Part shown: one piece after another, positions 7,286 to 15,714 of the stretch
How the letters are laid out: each line of letters opens with the position of its first letter
How positions within the stretch are numbered: position 1 is the stretch's first letter
From: JANMDR01 sp031376425
Lineage (GTDB): Bacteria; Pseudomonadota; Gammaproteobacteria; Burkholderiales; Usitatibacteraceae
NCBI GenBank assembly: GCA_031376425.1
Contig: JANMDR010000123.1
Span: 1-15,820 of the forward strand
Direction: 5' to 3'
Length of the DNA: 15,820 nucleotides
Translations under genes and position numbers: made by a program
The notes under the pieces: generated by a model
What the model saw: only the letters and a program-made list of their open reading frames with translations
Databases searched by the model: none
What the model was told of the DNA's origin: nothing

Positions 7286-8518
7286 ATGAAACTGAATTTT
7301 CTATCTATAGCCGCAACGGCCGCTTTGCTTGCGACGAGTGTTGCTGCACAGGCTGCTGAGATTACATTTTTTGAACGCGATGGTTTTCGCGGGCGCACCT
7401 TAACGCTGCGTGGGCATACGCCCGATTTAAAGAATTTCGGATTTAATGATCGGATATCGAGCTTGGCTGTTCGTTCGGGTACGTGGCAGCTCTGCACTGA
7501 ACCCGAATTTGCCGGTGCGTGCATTAACGTAGCGCCGGGTGAGTATCGAAGCCTAGATGCGCGGTTAAACAACCGTATTTCTTCCGCGCGTGAAATCGGT
7601 ACGTATGCGAGTGAGCAGGGCGCTTACAACAATTTTGGACGTGGCAGTATTGAGCTTTTTGAAGAGCGGAATTTTAGCGGCAGGCTAGTGGCACTTGATC
7701 GCGATACCGCAAATTTTGATCGCGTAAATTTTAATGATCGCGCGACTTCAATAGTGGTGATTGATGGTACGTGGGAACTTTGTGCCGATGCTGGTTATCG
7801 GGGCAACTGCCGCACCTATGGCCCAGGCCGTTATGAAACCTTGGGTTATGGCATGGCGCGCCAAGTTTCATCGGCACGCCTCGTCAATAGTTATAACGAT
7901 GCGCCTGCGGCTATTGGTAGCGGTTACGGCGATGCCAATTTGTCCGTTGGTCGCGCGGTTTTATATGATGATGACGGCCTACGTGGCCGTACCATGGGCG
8001 TCTCTGACAATATCATTAACCTAGAACCAACTGGTTTTAATGATCGTACCGCATCTATTGTGGTGGAAGCAGGCTATTTTGAAATGTGTACCGATGCTTA
8101 TTTCCGTGGCACCTGCCGTGTATTTGGCCCAGGGCAATATCGCAATTTAGATGGTGGATTTCATCGTAGTATTTCATCCATTCGCCTAGCACCCACGACC
8201 CAAGCCGTCATTCCTGGTATTGCTGCCGGTCGGCCTTTCATTGATGGTAACCGTCGTCGCAATAGTAATGAGCCAGATATTGTGTTGTTTGAATACGATG
8301 AATATATCGGTAATCAGTTTTCCACTAAAACCGATGTACCAAACCTAGCCGACCGTAAATACAATGATCGCGCCCGTTCTATGGTGATTGTTTCCGGCCA
8401 ATGGCAACTATGTACCGATGCTGAATACAGCGGCCGCTGTGTGGTATATGGTCCAGGGCGTTACAATAACTTAGGCAGCCTGAATAGCCAGTTTTCCAGT
8501 TTGCGGCGCGTGTATTAA
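7286..8518 (+). CDS. Secreted protein of four beta/gamma-crystallin domains
   Basis: I start at the ATG at 7286 because GAGGGGG lies just upstream and a signal peptide follows (MKLNFLSIAA to AQA, cleavage near residue 23). The frame stays open 28 codons further upstream, but those codons do not look like a secretion signal. The 410-aa protein holds four tandem crystallin domains (about 25-103, 120-200, 222-302 and 330-410), that is, eight Greek-key motifs. The (N/D)(N/D)xx(S/T)S calcium signature is seen at NDRISS 54-59, NNRISS 95-100, NDRATS 150-155, NDRTAS 252-257 and NDRARS 360-365. It is degenerate at ARQVSS 191, HRSISS 293 and NSQFSS 400. Each domain has a cysteine pair spaced C-x8-C (70/79, 166/175, 268/277, 376/385), probably disulfides. 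Expected role: calcium-stabilised extracellular or periplasmic protein; function is otherwise unknown. Confidence 0.9.
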   Translation: MKLNFLSIAATAALLATSVAAQAAEITFFERDGFRGRTLTLRGHTPDLKNFGFNDRISSLAVRSGTWQLCTEPEFAGACINVAPGEYRSLDARLNNRISSAREIGTYASEQGAYNNFGRGSIELFEERNFSGRLVALDRDTANFDRVNFNDRATSIVVIDGTWELCADAGYRGNCRTYGPGRYETLGYGMARQVSSARLVNSYNDAPAAIGSGYGDANLSVGRAVLYDDDGLRGRTMGVSDNIINLEPTGFNDRTASIVVEAGYFEMCTDAYFRGTCRVFGPGQYRNLDGGFHRSISSIRLAPTTQAVIPGIAAGRPFIDGNRRRNSNEPDIVLFEYDEYIGNQFSTKTDVPNLADRKYNDRARSMVIVSGQWQLCTDAEYSGRCVVYGPGRYNNLGSLNSQFSSLRRVY

Positions 8519-8534
8519 GTTGCTGCGGTTAAAC

Positions 8535-8562
8535 AAAAAGCCACCTTCGGGTGGCTTTTTTT
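8535..8562 (+). terminator. Intrinsic terminator with UUCG loop, possibly bidirectional
   Basis: AAAAAGCCACC (8535-8545) pairs with GGTGGCTTTTT (8550-8560) around a TTCG tetraloop, and two more T residues follow. It lies 17 bp after the crystallin stop. The A-run on the left gives a T-run on the other strand, so it may also stop transcripts of the convergent hydrolase whose stop is at 8627. Confidence 0.92.
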
Positions 8563-8626
8563 GTCTTTCAATAGGCTGAAGATGCCTTTGATTAGGGTGT
8601 TTTCAGCAATAGTTATTAGGGTATTT

Positions 8627-10372
8627 TTACTCCTTATCTACTATAACCTTAGTGCTACCCTGTTGATAATCTAGTTTGCTTACCTTGCCCGCAGCATCCC
8701 GAATAAACTTCAAATTAATGCCTGCTCCCGAAAATTTAAATTCATCTTCCGCCGCAGCTCGCAAGGGAAACGCGCCTTGGCCGGTACCTTGACCCATGAG
8801 CTTTTCTTTTTCAACAAATACTTTAAGTTTCATGCCTGACCACATGGGATACATGCCTTCGTATTCCAGTAATTTGCTTGCTGGAACGATGAACTCCGCC
8901 GGTCTGGTTCGCGTAACAGGGAACTCGCCACCGCCTTGAAATAAGGTAAAGCGATAACCATCGGCTTCCTTATGGGGTTTTACTTTAATGTCGATGCCGT
9001 CAAGTATTAGCATGCCATCACTAGCCATATTCAAAGCAAATTCTGGCTGGCCTTGTGCTTGCGAAAACAACTTGCCGTCACGCGCCCTTAGAGTAACTGG
9101 TAGATCGCCGTTAATGAAATAATCTCCTACCATTTGCGCGAGCATGGTGGCGTCAATGGGAACAAATACAAGTGCTTTTCCACCGTCGGTCTGATTGTCG
9201 ATTAGAGAATCGCCAAATTTGCTGATACTGGCGTTGCCAGTATCAGCAAGAATAATCACCGCTTGGCCAGCCGTACGATCAATTGCCAAGTAAGATGTAA
9301 ATCCTGCTGTACCACCACTATGCTCTATAAGTTTGTTGCCACCTCTGAGGGTGCGATGAAACCAGTTCATTCCGATATTGGTAGTTTGATTGGGTTCGCT
9401 GTGCAGTTGCTTTTGGGCGGTCTCTATTAGCCGCGCGACGCGGGATGCTTCGGCGTGGGCCGTGGGTGTTTGACCTAAACTCGCTTGTGTGTATGCCACC
9501 ATGTCGTCTAAGCTGGCACGCACCTGCCCAAGCCCGCTTAAATTCGCATGAGCATTCCACGCAGGAACTGTTTTGCGAGAAATGGTGTGACCCAAAACCG
9601 CTTTGGCAGCAGCCGGTGTAGCGCCGTAGTGTGCGGTTTTCATACCTAGCGGCGTAAATAGTTTTTGCTGCATAAGTACCGGAAAGTCTTGGCCACTTAC
9701 TTGTGTAACTGCGAGCGACATCAGCATCATTGCATAGTTTGAATAGGCAAATTTTGTGCCTGGAGCGGTCAACAGCTTTTCTTGCGAGAGGCCTTTCAGA
9801 AATGATTCTGGCGTGGGCTTTGCGTATGGATCGTTGGGGTCAGCGTCCTTCATCAGATTGGAAGGAAGTCGTGGCAAGCCGCTCGTGTGCGTAACGATGT
9901 GCTGCACAGTAATCTTCTTACCTTCCCATGTTGGTACTACCGACCCCTTAGGCAGGTGTTTTTCAATCGGGTCATCCAGCGCCATCTTGCCTTGATTAAT
10001 CAAATCAGCAACTAACATCGCCGTCATCGTTTTGCCGATGGAGCCGATTTCAAACGTGCTGTTAGCGCCAAGCACTTGCGCACGAGCAGGGTCTGCACAC
10101 ACGGTGGCACGCGCGACGGTTTTGCCAATGGTGGCCACCATTACGCACAGACCAGAATAGTCGCCGCTATAGCGCTTACGCACCACGGCATCTAAGGCAG
10201 CATCTGTGGAGGGCAAGGTTGAAATTGTTCCTTTGTCACTTACCGCGACTGGTTTATTTGGCGCTTCTTGCGCACTCACGCCAACGGCGAACAAACCTAA
10301 AACTAGAATGCTACACATACGCATGCCGTGTTTATTACGACTAGCAACGGACGATGAACGTAGTAATTTCAT
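8627..10372 (-). CDS. Secreted serine hydrolase, beta-lactamase class C / DD-peptidase fold (copy 2)
   Basis: A paralogue of the protein encoded at 5327-7027, 581 aa from the ATG at 10372. GGAG sits 6 nt upstream of that ATG; the frame also offers a TTG four codons earlier, but it overlaps this ribosome site. The signal sequence is unusually long (hydrophobic core about 20-34, ending VSA before QE). An internal ATG at residue 17 would give a standard-length signal peptide. Catalytic motifs are S111-I-G-K114, Y210-S-N212 and H351-S-G353. Shared blocks with copy 1 include GDYSGLCVMVA, NSTFEIGSI, DPIEKHLP, HIVTHTSGLP, QQKLFTPLGMKTA and VRASLDDMVAY. The C-terminal beta-rich tail is also conserved. 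Substrate unknown. It follows the aldehyde dehydrogenase gene by about 100 bp on the same strand, and its stop faces the crystallin terminator. Confidence 0.9.
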   Translation of the reverse strand: MKLLRSSSVASRNKHGMRMCSILVLGLFAVGVSAQEAPNKPVAVSDKGTISTLPSTDAALDAVVRKRYSGDYSGLCVMVATIGKTVARATVCADPARAQVLGANSTFEIGSIGKTMTAMLVADLINQGKMALDDPIEKHLPKGSVVPTWEGKKITVQHIVTHTSGLPRLPSNLMKDADPNDPYAKPTPESFLKGLSQEKLLTAPGTKFAYSNYAMMLMSLAVTQVSGQDFPVLMQQKLFTPLGMKTAHYGATPAAAKAVLGHTISRKTVPAWNAHANLSGLGQVRASLDDMVAYTQASLGQTPTAHAEASRVARLIETAQKQLHSEPNQTTNIGMNWFHRTLRGGNKLIEHSGGTAGFTSYLAIDRTAGQAVIILADTGNASISKFGDSLIDNQTDGGKALVFVPIDATMLAQMVGDYFINGDLPVTLRARDGKLFSQAQGQPEFALNMASDGMLILDGIDIKVKPHKEADGYRFTLFQGGGEFPVTRTRPAEFIVPASKLLEYEGMYPMWSGMKLKVFVEKEKLMGQGTGQGAFPLRAAAEDEFKFSGAGINLKFIRDAAGKVSKLDYQQGSTKVIVDKE

Positions 10373-10473
10373 AGTGGGCTCCAAAAACGGGTAGATACGG
10401 CATAAATGGGTGAAACAACTAGTAGGGGCGCATGCATTACAAACATCGTCGCTTAGGTGTTCGTGGGCGGCAA

Positions 10474-11904
10474 TTAACTTGCCACATAAGCCGTCTTCAC
10501 CGTTGTAAAAAACTCCGCCGCGTATGTGCCTTGCTCACGTGCGCCGTAGCTTGAGCCTTTGCGGCCGCCGAAAGGTACATGGTAATCCACGCCAGCGGTG
10601 GCGGCGTTTACCATCACCATACCGGCTTGGGCATGGCGTTTAAAATGGGTGGCATACTTGAGTGATGTGGTGCAAATGCCGCTGGATAGGCCAAACTCGG
10701 TATCGTTGGCAATCGCTAGAGCATGTTCATAGTTATTGGCGGGAATAACTGCGGCGACGGGGCCAAATATTTCTTCACGACTAATGCGCATATTGTTATT
10801 GCAATCAGCAAATAAAGCGGGTGCCATATAAAAGCCTTCTGTATCGCGCTTTAGTCTTTCACCGCCGCAAATTAGTTTGGCACCTTCATCAATGCCAATC
10901 TTTACATAAGCTAAGTTTTGCTCAAGCTGTGCAGCATCCGCCACAGGGCCAATATCGGTGCCGATTTTAAGCGCATCATCAATTTTAAGTGTAGCTAATT
11001 TTTCTTTCATGGCCGCAATAAAAGCCGGATAAATACCGCCTTCAACGATTAAGCGGCTGGACGCGGTGCAGCGTTGACCAGTGGAGTAAAACGATCCCTG
11101 AATAGCGCAATTAACGGCAACGCTGAGATCGGCATCGTTTAAAACGATGAAGGGGTTTTTGCCCCCCATTTCTGCTTGCACCTTGGCAAGCCGCTTAATT
11201 GCGGCTTCTACAACCTTTTTTCCAGTAGCAACGGAGCCAGTAAAGCTAATGGCGTTTACGCGCAGATCATTCAACATGGCCTGACCCACAACGCTACCGC
11301 GACCCATCACTAAATTAAACACACCTGCAGGCAAACCCGCACGGCTGATAATTTCGGCCAGCGCCCAAACGCTGCCGGGGACGATATCCGCTGGCTTCAT
11401 GATGACGGTATTGCCATAACAAAGCGCTGGGGCAATTTTCCATGCCGGTATGGCAATAGGGAAGTTCCACGGCGCAATAATACCTACTACGCCAACTGGC
11501 TCACGCGTGACTTCTACATCAATGCCATTGCGAACCGAAGGTAATTTATCGCCACGCAAACGCAAACACTCTTGTGCAAAAAACTTAAAAATGGCACCGG
11601 CACGGGCAACTTCACCAATGCCTTCTGGCAAGGTTTTGCCTTCTTCCCGCGATAGTAAACGACCTAGCTCATCTTTACGCGCAATAATTTCCGTACCGAT
11701 TTTATCGAGTGCATCGCAGCGCATTTGCACATTTGATAGCCCCCAGTTCGGCGCAGCTTCTGCCGCAGCGGTAATGGCCGCCTGCGCTTGCGCAAGGTCG
11801 GCTTGGGCGTATTCGCCGACGATATCGGCGGTATTTGAGGGGTTGATATTGGTTGAAGCGCTAGCGCCATCTAACCATTCGCCATTGATGTAATTTTTAT
11901 GCAT
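10474..11904 (-). CDS. NAD(P)-dependent aldehyde dehydrogenase, semialdehyde type
   Basis: A 476-aa cytoplasmic enzyme of the ALDH superfamily that oxidises an aldehyde to the acid through a cysteine thiohemiacetal. Visible residues are N147 in PWNFP (oxyanion), K170 in MKPAD (cofactor), E245 in AEMGGKNP (general base), C279 in STGQRCT (nucleophile) and E378 in EEIFGP. The cofactor loop FTGS is at 221-224. Overall style resembles succinate-semialdehyde and alpha-ketoglutarate-semialdehyde (2,5-dioxopentanoate) dehydrogenases; the substrate is not settled by sequence. AAGGA lies 6 nt before the ATG. It starts 17 bp after the stop of the cyclase gene, so the two are probably cotranscribed and translated in sequence. 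Confidence 0.92.
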   Translation of the reverse strand: MHKNYINGEWLDGASASTNINPSNTADIVGEYAQADLAQAQAAITAAAEAAPNWGLSNVQMRCDALDKIGTEIIARKDELGRLLSREEGKTLPEGIGEVARAGAIFKFFAQECLRLRGDKLPSVRNGIDVEVTREPVGVVGIIAPWNFPIAIPAWKIAPALCYGNTVIMKPADIVPGSVWALAEIISRAGLPAGVFNLVMGRGSVVGQAMLNDLRVNAISFTGSVATGKKVVEAAIKRLAKVQAEMGGKNPFIVLNDADLSVAVNCAIQGSFYSTGQRCTASSRLIVEGGIYPAFIAAMKEKLATLKIDDALKIGTDIGPVADAAQLEQNLAYVKIGIDEGAKLICGGERLKRDTEGFYMAPALFADCNNNMRISREEIFGPVAAVIPANNYEHALAIANDTEFGLSSGICTTSLKYATHFKRHAQAGMVMVNAATAGVDYHVPFGGRKGSSYGAREQGTYAAEFFTTVKTAYVAS

Positions 11905-11921
11905 AAGTTGTCCTTGAGTGC

Positions 11922-13466
11922 TTATCGTACGCTAAAAAGCACCACACGGGCTTGCCTACCTGCAATACTTACTTCACCTTTGTTGATGAGCAAATCGGCA
12001 TTAAACCCCTGCGTGCAGGCTAGGGTAGCGGTGCTTTCAGCCACCAGTATTTTGGTATTGAATTGCTTATTTAGCGGCTCTATGCGTGCGCTTAAATTTA
12101 CTGCGTCGCCATATACGGTGTAGCCTTGCCGATCACTAGAGCCTATGGTGCCTGCACACACAAAGCCAGTATTAATGCCAATGCGCGTAGGCAATTGTAC
12201 GTTTACTTTTTGCCCTGCTGCATTAGTAAGTGTGAACCATTTTTCTAAAAGTGCCGCTTGAATGGCGATGGCAGCTTCAACGGCGGCGCGGGCATGGGTG
12301 CTATGAGTGTTGGGCACATTAAATACCGCAACGATGGCATCGCCAATAAAATTATTTACGGTGCCGCCAGCTTGCATCACAATTTGATTGAGCAACGCAA
12401 AGTAGGCATTCAGCAAATCTACTGTTTCTTGGGGGGCTAGGGTTTCACTTAAACTCGTAAAACCGGCAATGTCGGTGAACATGACGGTGGCTTCCACTGA
12501 TTTTGATTCAATAATGCCGCCCGATGCAATAAGCTCGGTAGCCACATGTGGGGAAAGATAACGGTGCAGTGCCGTTTTCATAAATTCGCGTTCGCGGAGT
12601 GCGTCCACCATCAGATTAAACCGCATCGTAACTTCACCTAATTCATCGTTGGTGAGCACGGCGGCTTTGTAGGATAGATCACCGCGCTGCACCGCTTCTT
12701 GCGCTTTAAAAAGCTCGCGCGTGGGTGCTAATAATGAGCGGCTTACGAAAGCAATTGAGGCTGTGATGACATACAGCGTGGCAATTAAATCAAGGGCAAT
12801 TACCTGCCCATCCGATAAACCCTGTGCGCGGCGAATGGCCGAAAATACGGTTAAATCAAGCCCAATTAATAATGTGGGCAGTACGCCAATGATCAAGAAA
12901 ATTAGCGCTAATTTAAGCGCTAGCCCGCGTGGGTAAAGGCGCAGGGCAGCTTGGTGATGGTTCAGCGGGGTAGTAATTAAAGTGGGCAGCGAAGCCGCAT
13001 AAGTGCGCCGCATGCTGATGCACAGATCGTTGATAAAGAAGTAAATAAAATAGCTGTATAAAATTGCATAGGCAATGGCATACCAAAAAATAGCCACGCC
13101 AATTGTGAAGGTAGGAATACCTGCAAGTGATGCTTCAGGTGGTGTAAATACGCCGAGTGTAAAAGTTGCGAAGCAATAAATTAGGGTCAAAATAAACGCA
13201 GCAATGGCGGTAAACCAAGGTAAACGCTGCAATTGCGCGGCGGCAATATCAGGGTTATTGCCCGTTTTTTCAAAATCAAAAATCGGCTTATATAAAAATA
13301 TGCCAGCGCAAACCGTAGCCAGTGCTAATGCTAATAAACCCGATGCAGCTTGCGTTATAACACCGTAGCGGTGGGTAATTAAAATAAAAATACTAGTCAT
13401 GCCTAAGTCAAGCAAAGGCAACACTAGCATACGGCCAAGAAATGATCGTTGAAAACTAGGGCTCAA
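11922..13466 (-). CDS. Membrane class III adenylate/guanylate cyclase with HAMP domain
   Basis: Six probable membrane helices (about 13-34, 41-59, 84-107, 117-145, 183-204, 222-244) precede a HAMP linker (about 240-293) and a C-terminal class III cyclase domain (about 322-510). Metal-binding aspartates are D332 in MFTDIAGF and D376 in FIGDAI. The YTVYGDAVNLSAR segment carries T450, and N457 and R461, which bind ribose and phosphate in this family. The position usually held by an adenine-contacting lysine (as in V-D/N-K-F-I-G-D) is N372. Product is expected to be cAMP, but purine specificity is less certain because of that change. No periplasmic ligand domain is evident. The first possible start is TTG at 13466, two codons after a stop. 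The first ATG is at 13430, which would shorten the N-terminus by 12 residues. Neither has a clear ribosome site. Confidence 0.88.
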   Translation of the reverse strand: MSPSFQRSFLGRMLVLPLLDLGMTSIFILITHRYGVITQAASGLLALALATVCAGIFLYKPIFDFEKTGNNPDIAAAQLQRLPWFTAIAAFILTLIYCFATFTLGVFTPPEASLAGIPTFTIGVAIFWYAIAYAILYSYFIYFFINDLCISMRRTYAASLPTLITTPLNHHQAALRLYPRGLALKLALIFLIIGVLPTLLIGLDLTVFSAIRRAQGLSDGQVIALDLIATLYVITASIAFVSRSLLAPTRELFKAQEAVQRGDLSYKAAVLTNDELGEVTMRFNLMVDALREREFMKTALHRYLSPHVATELIASGGIIESKSVEATVMFTDIAGFTSLSETLAPQETVDLLNAYFALLNQIVMQAGGTVNNFIGDAIVAVFNVPNTHSTHARAAVEAAIAIQAALLEKWFTLTNAAGQKVNVQLPTRIGINTGFVCAGTIGSSDRQGYTVYGDAVNLSARIEPLNKQFNTKILVAESTATLACTQGFNADLLINKGEVSIAGRQARVVLFSVR

Positions 13467-13490
13467 ACGTTAGTAAATTTTTAAGGGCTG

Positions 13491-13530
13491 CATAAGGACG
13501 TATAAGGACGTAAAAGAACATATAAGGACT
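13491..13530. repeat. Four 10-bp tandem units upstream of the cyclase gene
   Basis: CATAAGGACG, TATAAGGACG, TAAAAGAACA and TATAAGGACT follow each other without gaps. Three share (C/T)ATAAGGAC and the third is diverged. The 10-bp period is about one helical turn. The block sits in the 78-bp gap between amylase and cyclase, about 25-65 bp before the cyclase start. Purpose unknown. Confidence 0.5.
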
Positions 13531-13544
13531 AGCATCGCCGCAAT

Positions 13545-15161
13545 TTACTGCACCCGTTTGTACGAACTATAGCCACCGGCTGGTTTAATTTCTGGTTTAA
13601 GGACAAGATAGCCCCCTGCAGGGATGGTAATTTTTAGTAGCGATGCATTAATTTGAATCGGTGTTTGCACCGCTTGCGCAGTTTTGAGTGAGGCGCTTGT
13701 TAATAGGGTAATCATTTTACAGTCATTCATCAGTTTTGAATTCGGCACCATCACTGTTTCGGTGATGTCATTTTTTGTTGGGTTCACGAAGGTCATCACG
13801 CTATCTTCTACTTTATCGGTATAGCGCTCAAAGGCTAATAAATTATTGGTGGTAATAGTGCGATAGTTGCCTACCCGCAGGGCGCGATGCTGCTTGCGTA
13901 AGCCAATTAGTGATTTCGTCCACGTTAAATTGGCGTTGTCATCACGCACTAAATCCCAACGCATTGGCGCACGCATTTCTGGATCATCGCCACCGGTCAT
14001 GCCTAGCTCGCTACCGTAGTACAAATTAGCAGCACCGGGAAGGGTAAATTGCAGCACTTGCGCCAAGCGCTGTTGGGCGACTTCAGGCAGCACAGTGGCA
14101 ATGCGGAAGGTGTCATGATTATCTAAATACATCCATGACTTCAACATCGGTTCAATGCCTGCTTCATCAATAATGCGGCTAATCATTTTGCCAGCGGTGG
14201 CAGCGTCAATGTTGCCTTGCGCGGTATTAATCATGATTTGCCGCAGGGTAAAGTTCATTACCGCATCTACGGATGGAAACCATTCTTTGGGATAATTTGC
14301 GATCTCACCAACCACGAGTGAACCTGGCTTCTCAGCATGTGCTGCTTTGGTGAGCGCATCTAAATGCTTAAAGCCAATATCAAATGCCACATCTAAACGC
14401 CAGCCATCAATACCGTCACGCAGATAGCTACGTACGACTGATTTTGGTCCGGCATAAATATATTCAGCTACTTTGGGGTTCTCTAAATTTAACTCCGGCA
14501 GGTTCTCGGCAAGCGCCCAAGCGCGAGCACCGCCAGCAAATTCTTTACCAAAATAAAACCAATCACGGTACGGGCTTTTAGCGTCATTTTGGGCACTCTT
14601 AAAAATCTCAGAATTACGCCCCATATGATTAAACACGCCATCCAGCACCATCTTCATACCGCGCTTATGCACGTCAGCGGTGAGTTTTTTTACATCATCG
14701 CGGGTGCCAAATTCCGGTGAAATAGCGTTGTAATCGAGCGCATCGTATTTATGATTGGTGTATGCCAAATGTACGGGATTTAAATAGAGAACATCTGCCC
14801 CTAAGCCTTGAATATAGTCAAGCTTGGTAGATAAACTCTGTAAATCCCCTCCCCAAAAATCAATTTCATGGCTCCACACCTTTACATCCGGCAGATAGGT
14901 GCCGCGTTGCGGAACCTCAGCCCAAGTACGGAGTTTTTTTGGTGCAGGGTATAGCGATTTTTTCTGTTCCAGCTTGCTAGAAGGTACGAAGCGATCAACC
15001 AATACCTGATAAACAATCGCGCCATTGCGCCAATCTTTTTCACGCGCCTCAAATACGCCTGTTAGTGGCTTATCGAAATTGTTGGCGTAGAAGTTGGGTG
15101 CTGGAGCGGCTAATGAAGTTAAAGGCATAAGGAGAGCCACGAGGGTTAATTTTTTTAGCAT
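13545..15161 (-). CDS. Secreted alpha-amylase family (GH13) glycoside hydrolase
   Basis: A 538-aa GH13 enzyme expected to hydrolyse alpha-1,4-glucosidic bonds of starch or maltooligosaccharides. The signal peptide MLKKLTLVALLMPLTSLA (about 1-19) sends it to the periplasm or outside. The TIM barrel spans about 45-430 with conserved region I DGVFNH (174-179). D257 in GWRLDV is the nucleophile, E286 in VVGEI the acid/base, and D350 in LDNHD the transition-state stabiliser. The NLPELN stretch (220-225) sits where many GH13 subfamilies carry an MPxLN-type motif, as in cyclomaltodextrinase/neopullulanase-like enzymes, but no N-terminal CBM34-like domain precedes the barrel. A C-terminal beta domain covers about 440-525. 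The start ATG lacks a Shine-Dalgarno and is preceded by AAAAATACT, as in the kinase gene. It lies 61 bp downstream of the broken fumarylacetoacetate hydrolase gene on the same strand. Confidence 0.93.
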   Translation of the reverse strand: MLKKLTLVALLMPLTSLAAPAPNFYANNFDKPLTGVFEAREKDWRNGAIVYQVLVDRFVPSSKLEQKKSLYPAPKKLRTWAEVPQRGTYLPDVKVWSHEIDFWGGDLQSLSTKLDYIQGLGADVLYLNPVHLAYTNHKYDALDYNAISPEFGTRDDVKKLTADVHKRGMKMVLDGVFNHMGRNSEIFKSAQNDAKSPYRDWFYFGKEFAGGARAWALAENLPELNLENPKVAEYIYAGPKSVVRSYLRDGIDGWRLDVAFDIGFKHLDALTKAAHAEKPGSLVVGEIANYPKEWFPSVDAVMNFTLRQIMINTAQGNIDAATAGKMISRIIDEAGIEPMLKSWMYLDNHDTFRIATVLPEVAQQRLAQVLQFTLPGAANLYYGSELGMTGGDDPEMRAPMRWDLVRDDNANLTWTKSLIGLRKQHRALRVGNYRTITTNNLLAFERYTDKVEDSVMTFVNPTKNDITETVMVPNSKLMNDCKMITLLTSASLKTAQAVQTPIQINASLLKITIPAGGYLVLKPEIKPAGGYSSYKRVQ

Positions 15162-15222
15162 AGTATTTTTGGATTTACATTGAGCTAGGGTAGATGTAGA
15201 TATAATGATTTTAGATACTTAT

Positions 15223-15714
15223 TTACAGAACACCAATAGGGTTACGCATAACCCCGATACCCTCAATTTCAGATTCTAGCAAATCACCCGATTTCATCCA
15301 TTCTGGCGGATTGCGAGCGAAGCCTACGCCTTCTGGGGTGCCGGTAGAAATAATATCACCCGCTTCAAGGGTCATGCCGCGCGACAGTTCCGCGATAAGT
15401 TTTGGGATTTTGAAATACATATGCTTGGTGTTCGATGATTGTTTAGTCACCCCTGATACGCGGCACGATAGATTTAAATTAGTGGGGTCAAGGGCATCCG
15501 CCGTCACAATGACCGGACCCATGGGGCATGTACCATCGAAACTTTTGCCTTTAAAAAATTGACCGCCATGGCGGCGCTGTACATCGCGCCATGTAATATC
15601 ATTAATAACGGTGTAGCCAAAGATATGGCTCATGGCATCGGCCTCGGCAATGTTTTTTCCTGTTTTGCCGATAATAACGCCATGCTTGACATCATCGCCG
15701 GTGGTGCGGCTGCC
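15223..15714 (-). pseudogene. Fumarylacetoacetate hydrolase family protein, 5'-broken
   Basis: The C-terminal 163 codons are a clear FAH-fold enzyme of the acylpyruvase / 5-oxopent-3-ene-tricarboxylate decarboxylase type: VIIGKTGKN, FGYTVINDITWRD, QFFKGKSFD, PMGPVIVTADAL, ELSRGMTLEAGDIISTGTP and SEIEGIGVMRN. The family normally has another 80-100 or so residues in front. Here the frame meets a TAG at 15715-15717, and the only ATG upstream of the conserved core is at 15633, inside the fold. Residues GSRTTGDDVKHGVIIG line up with the usual GSxxTDWEVELGVVIG, so the ExE pair that helps bind the metal reads DVK. The aspartate of the NDI motif is present. Upstream of the TAG no frame shows the missing N-terminal half. 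I conclude it is a decayed or truncated gene unless the right edge contains sequencing or assembly error. Confidence 0.75.

Noticed and set aside
8591..8627. Two copies of ATTAGGGT(G/A)TTTT with a 24-bp period
   Set aside because: Short, imperfect and located at the 3' end of a gene in AT-rich sequence; likely chance.
11450..11893. 147-codon open frame antisense to the aldehyde dehydrogenase gene
   Set aside because: The sense strand carries every conserved ALDH residue; the antisense product has low complexity and resembles no family.
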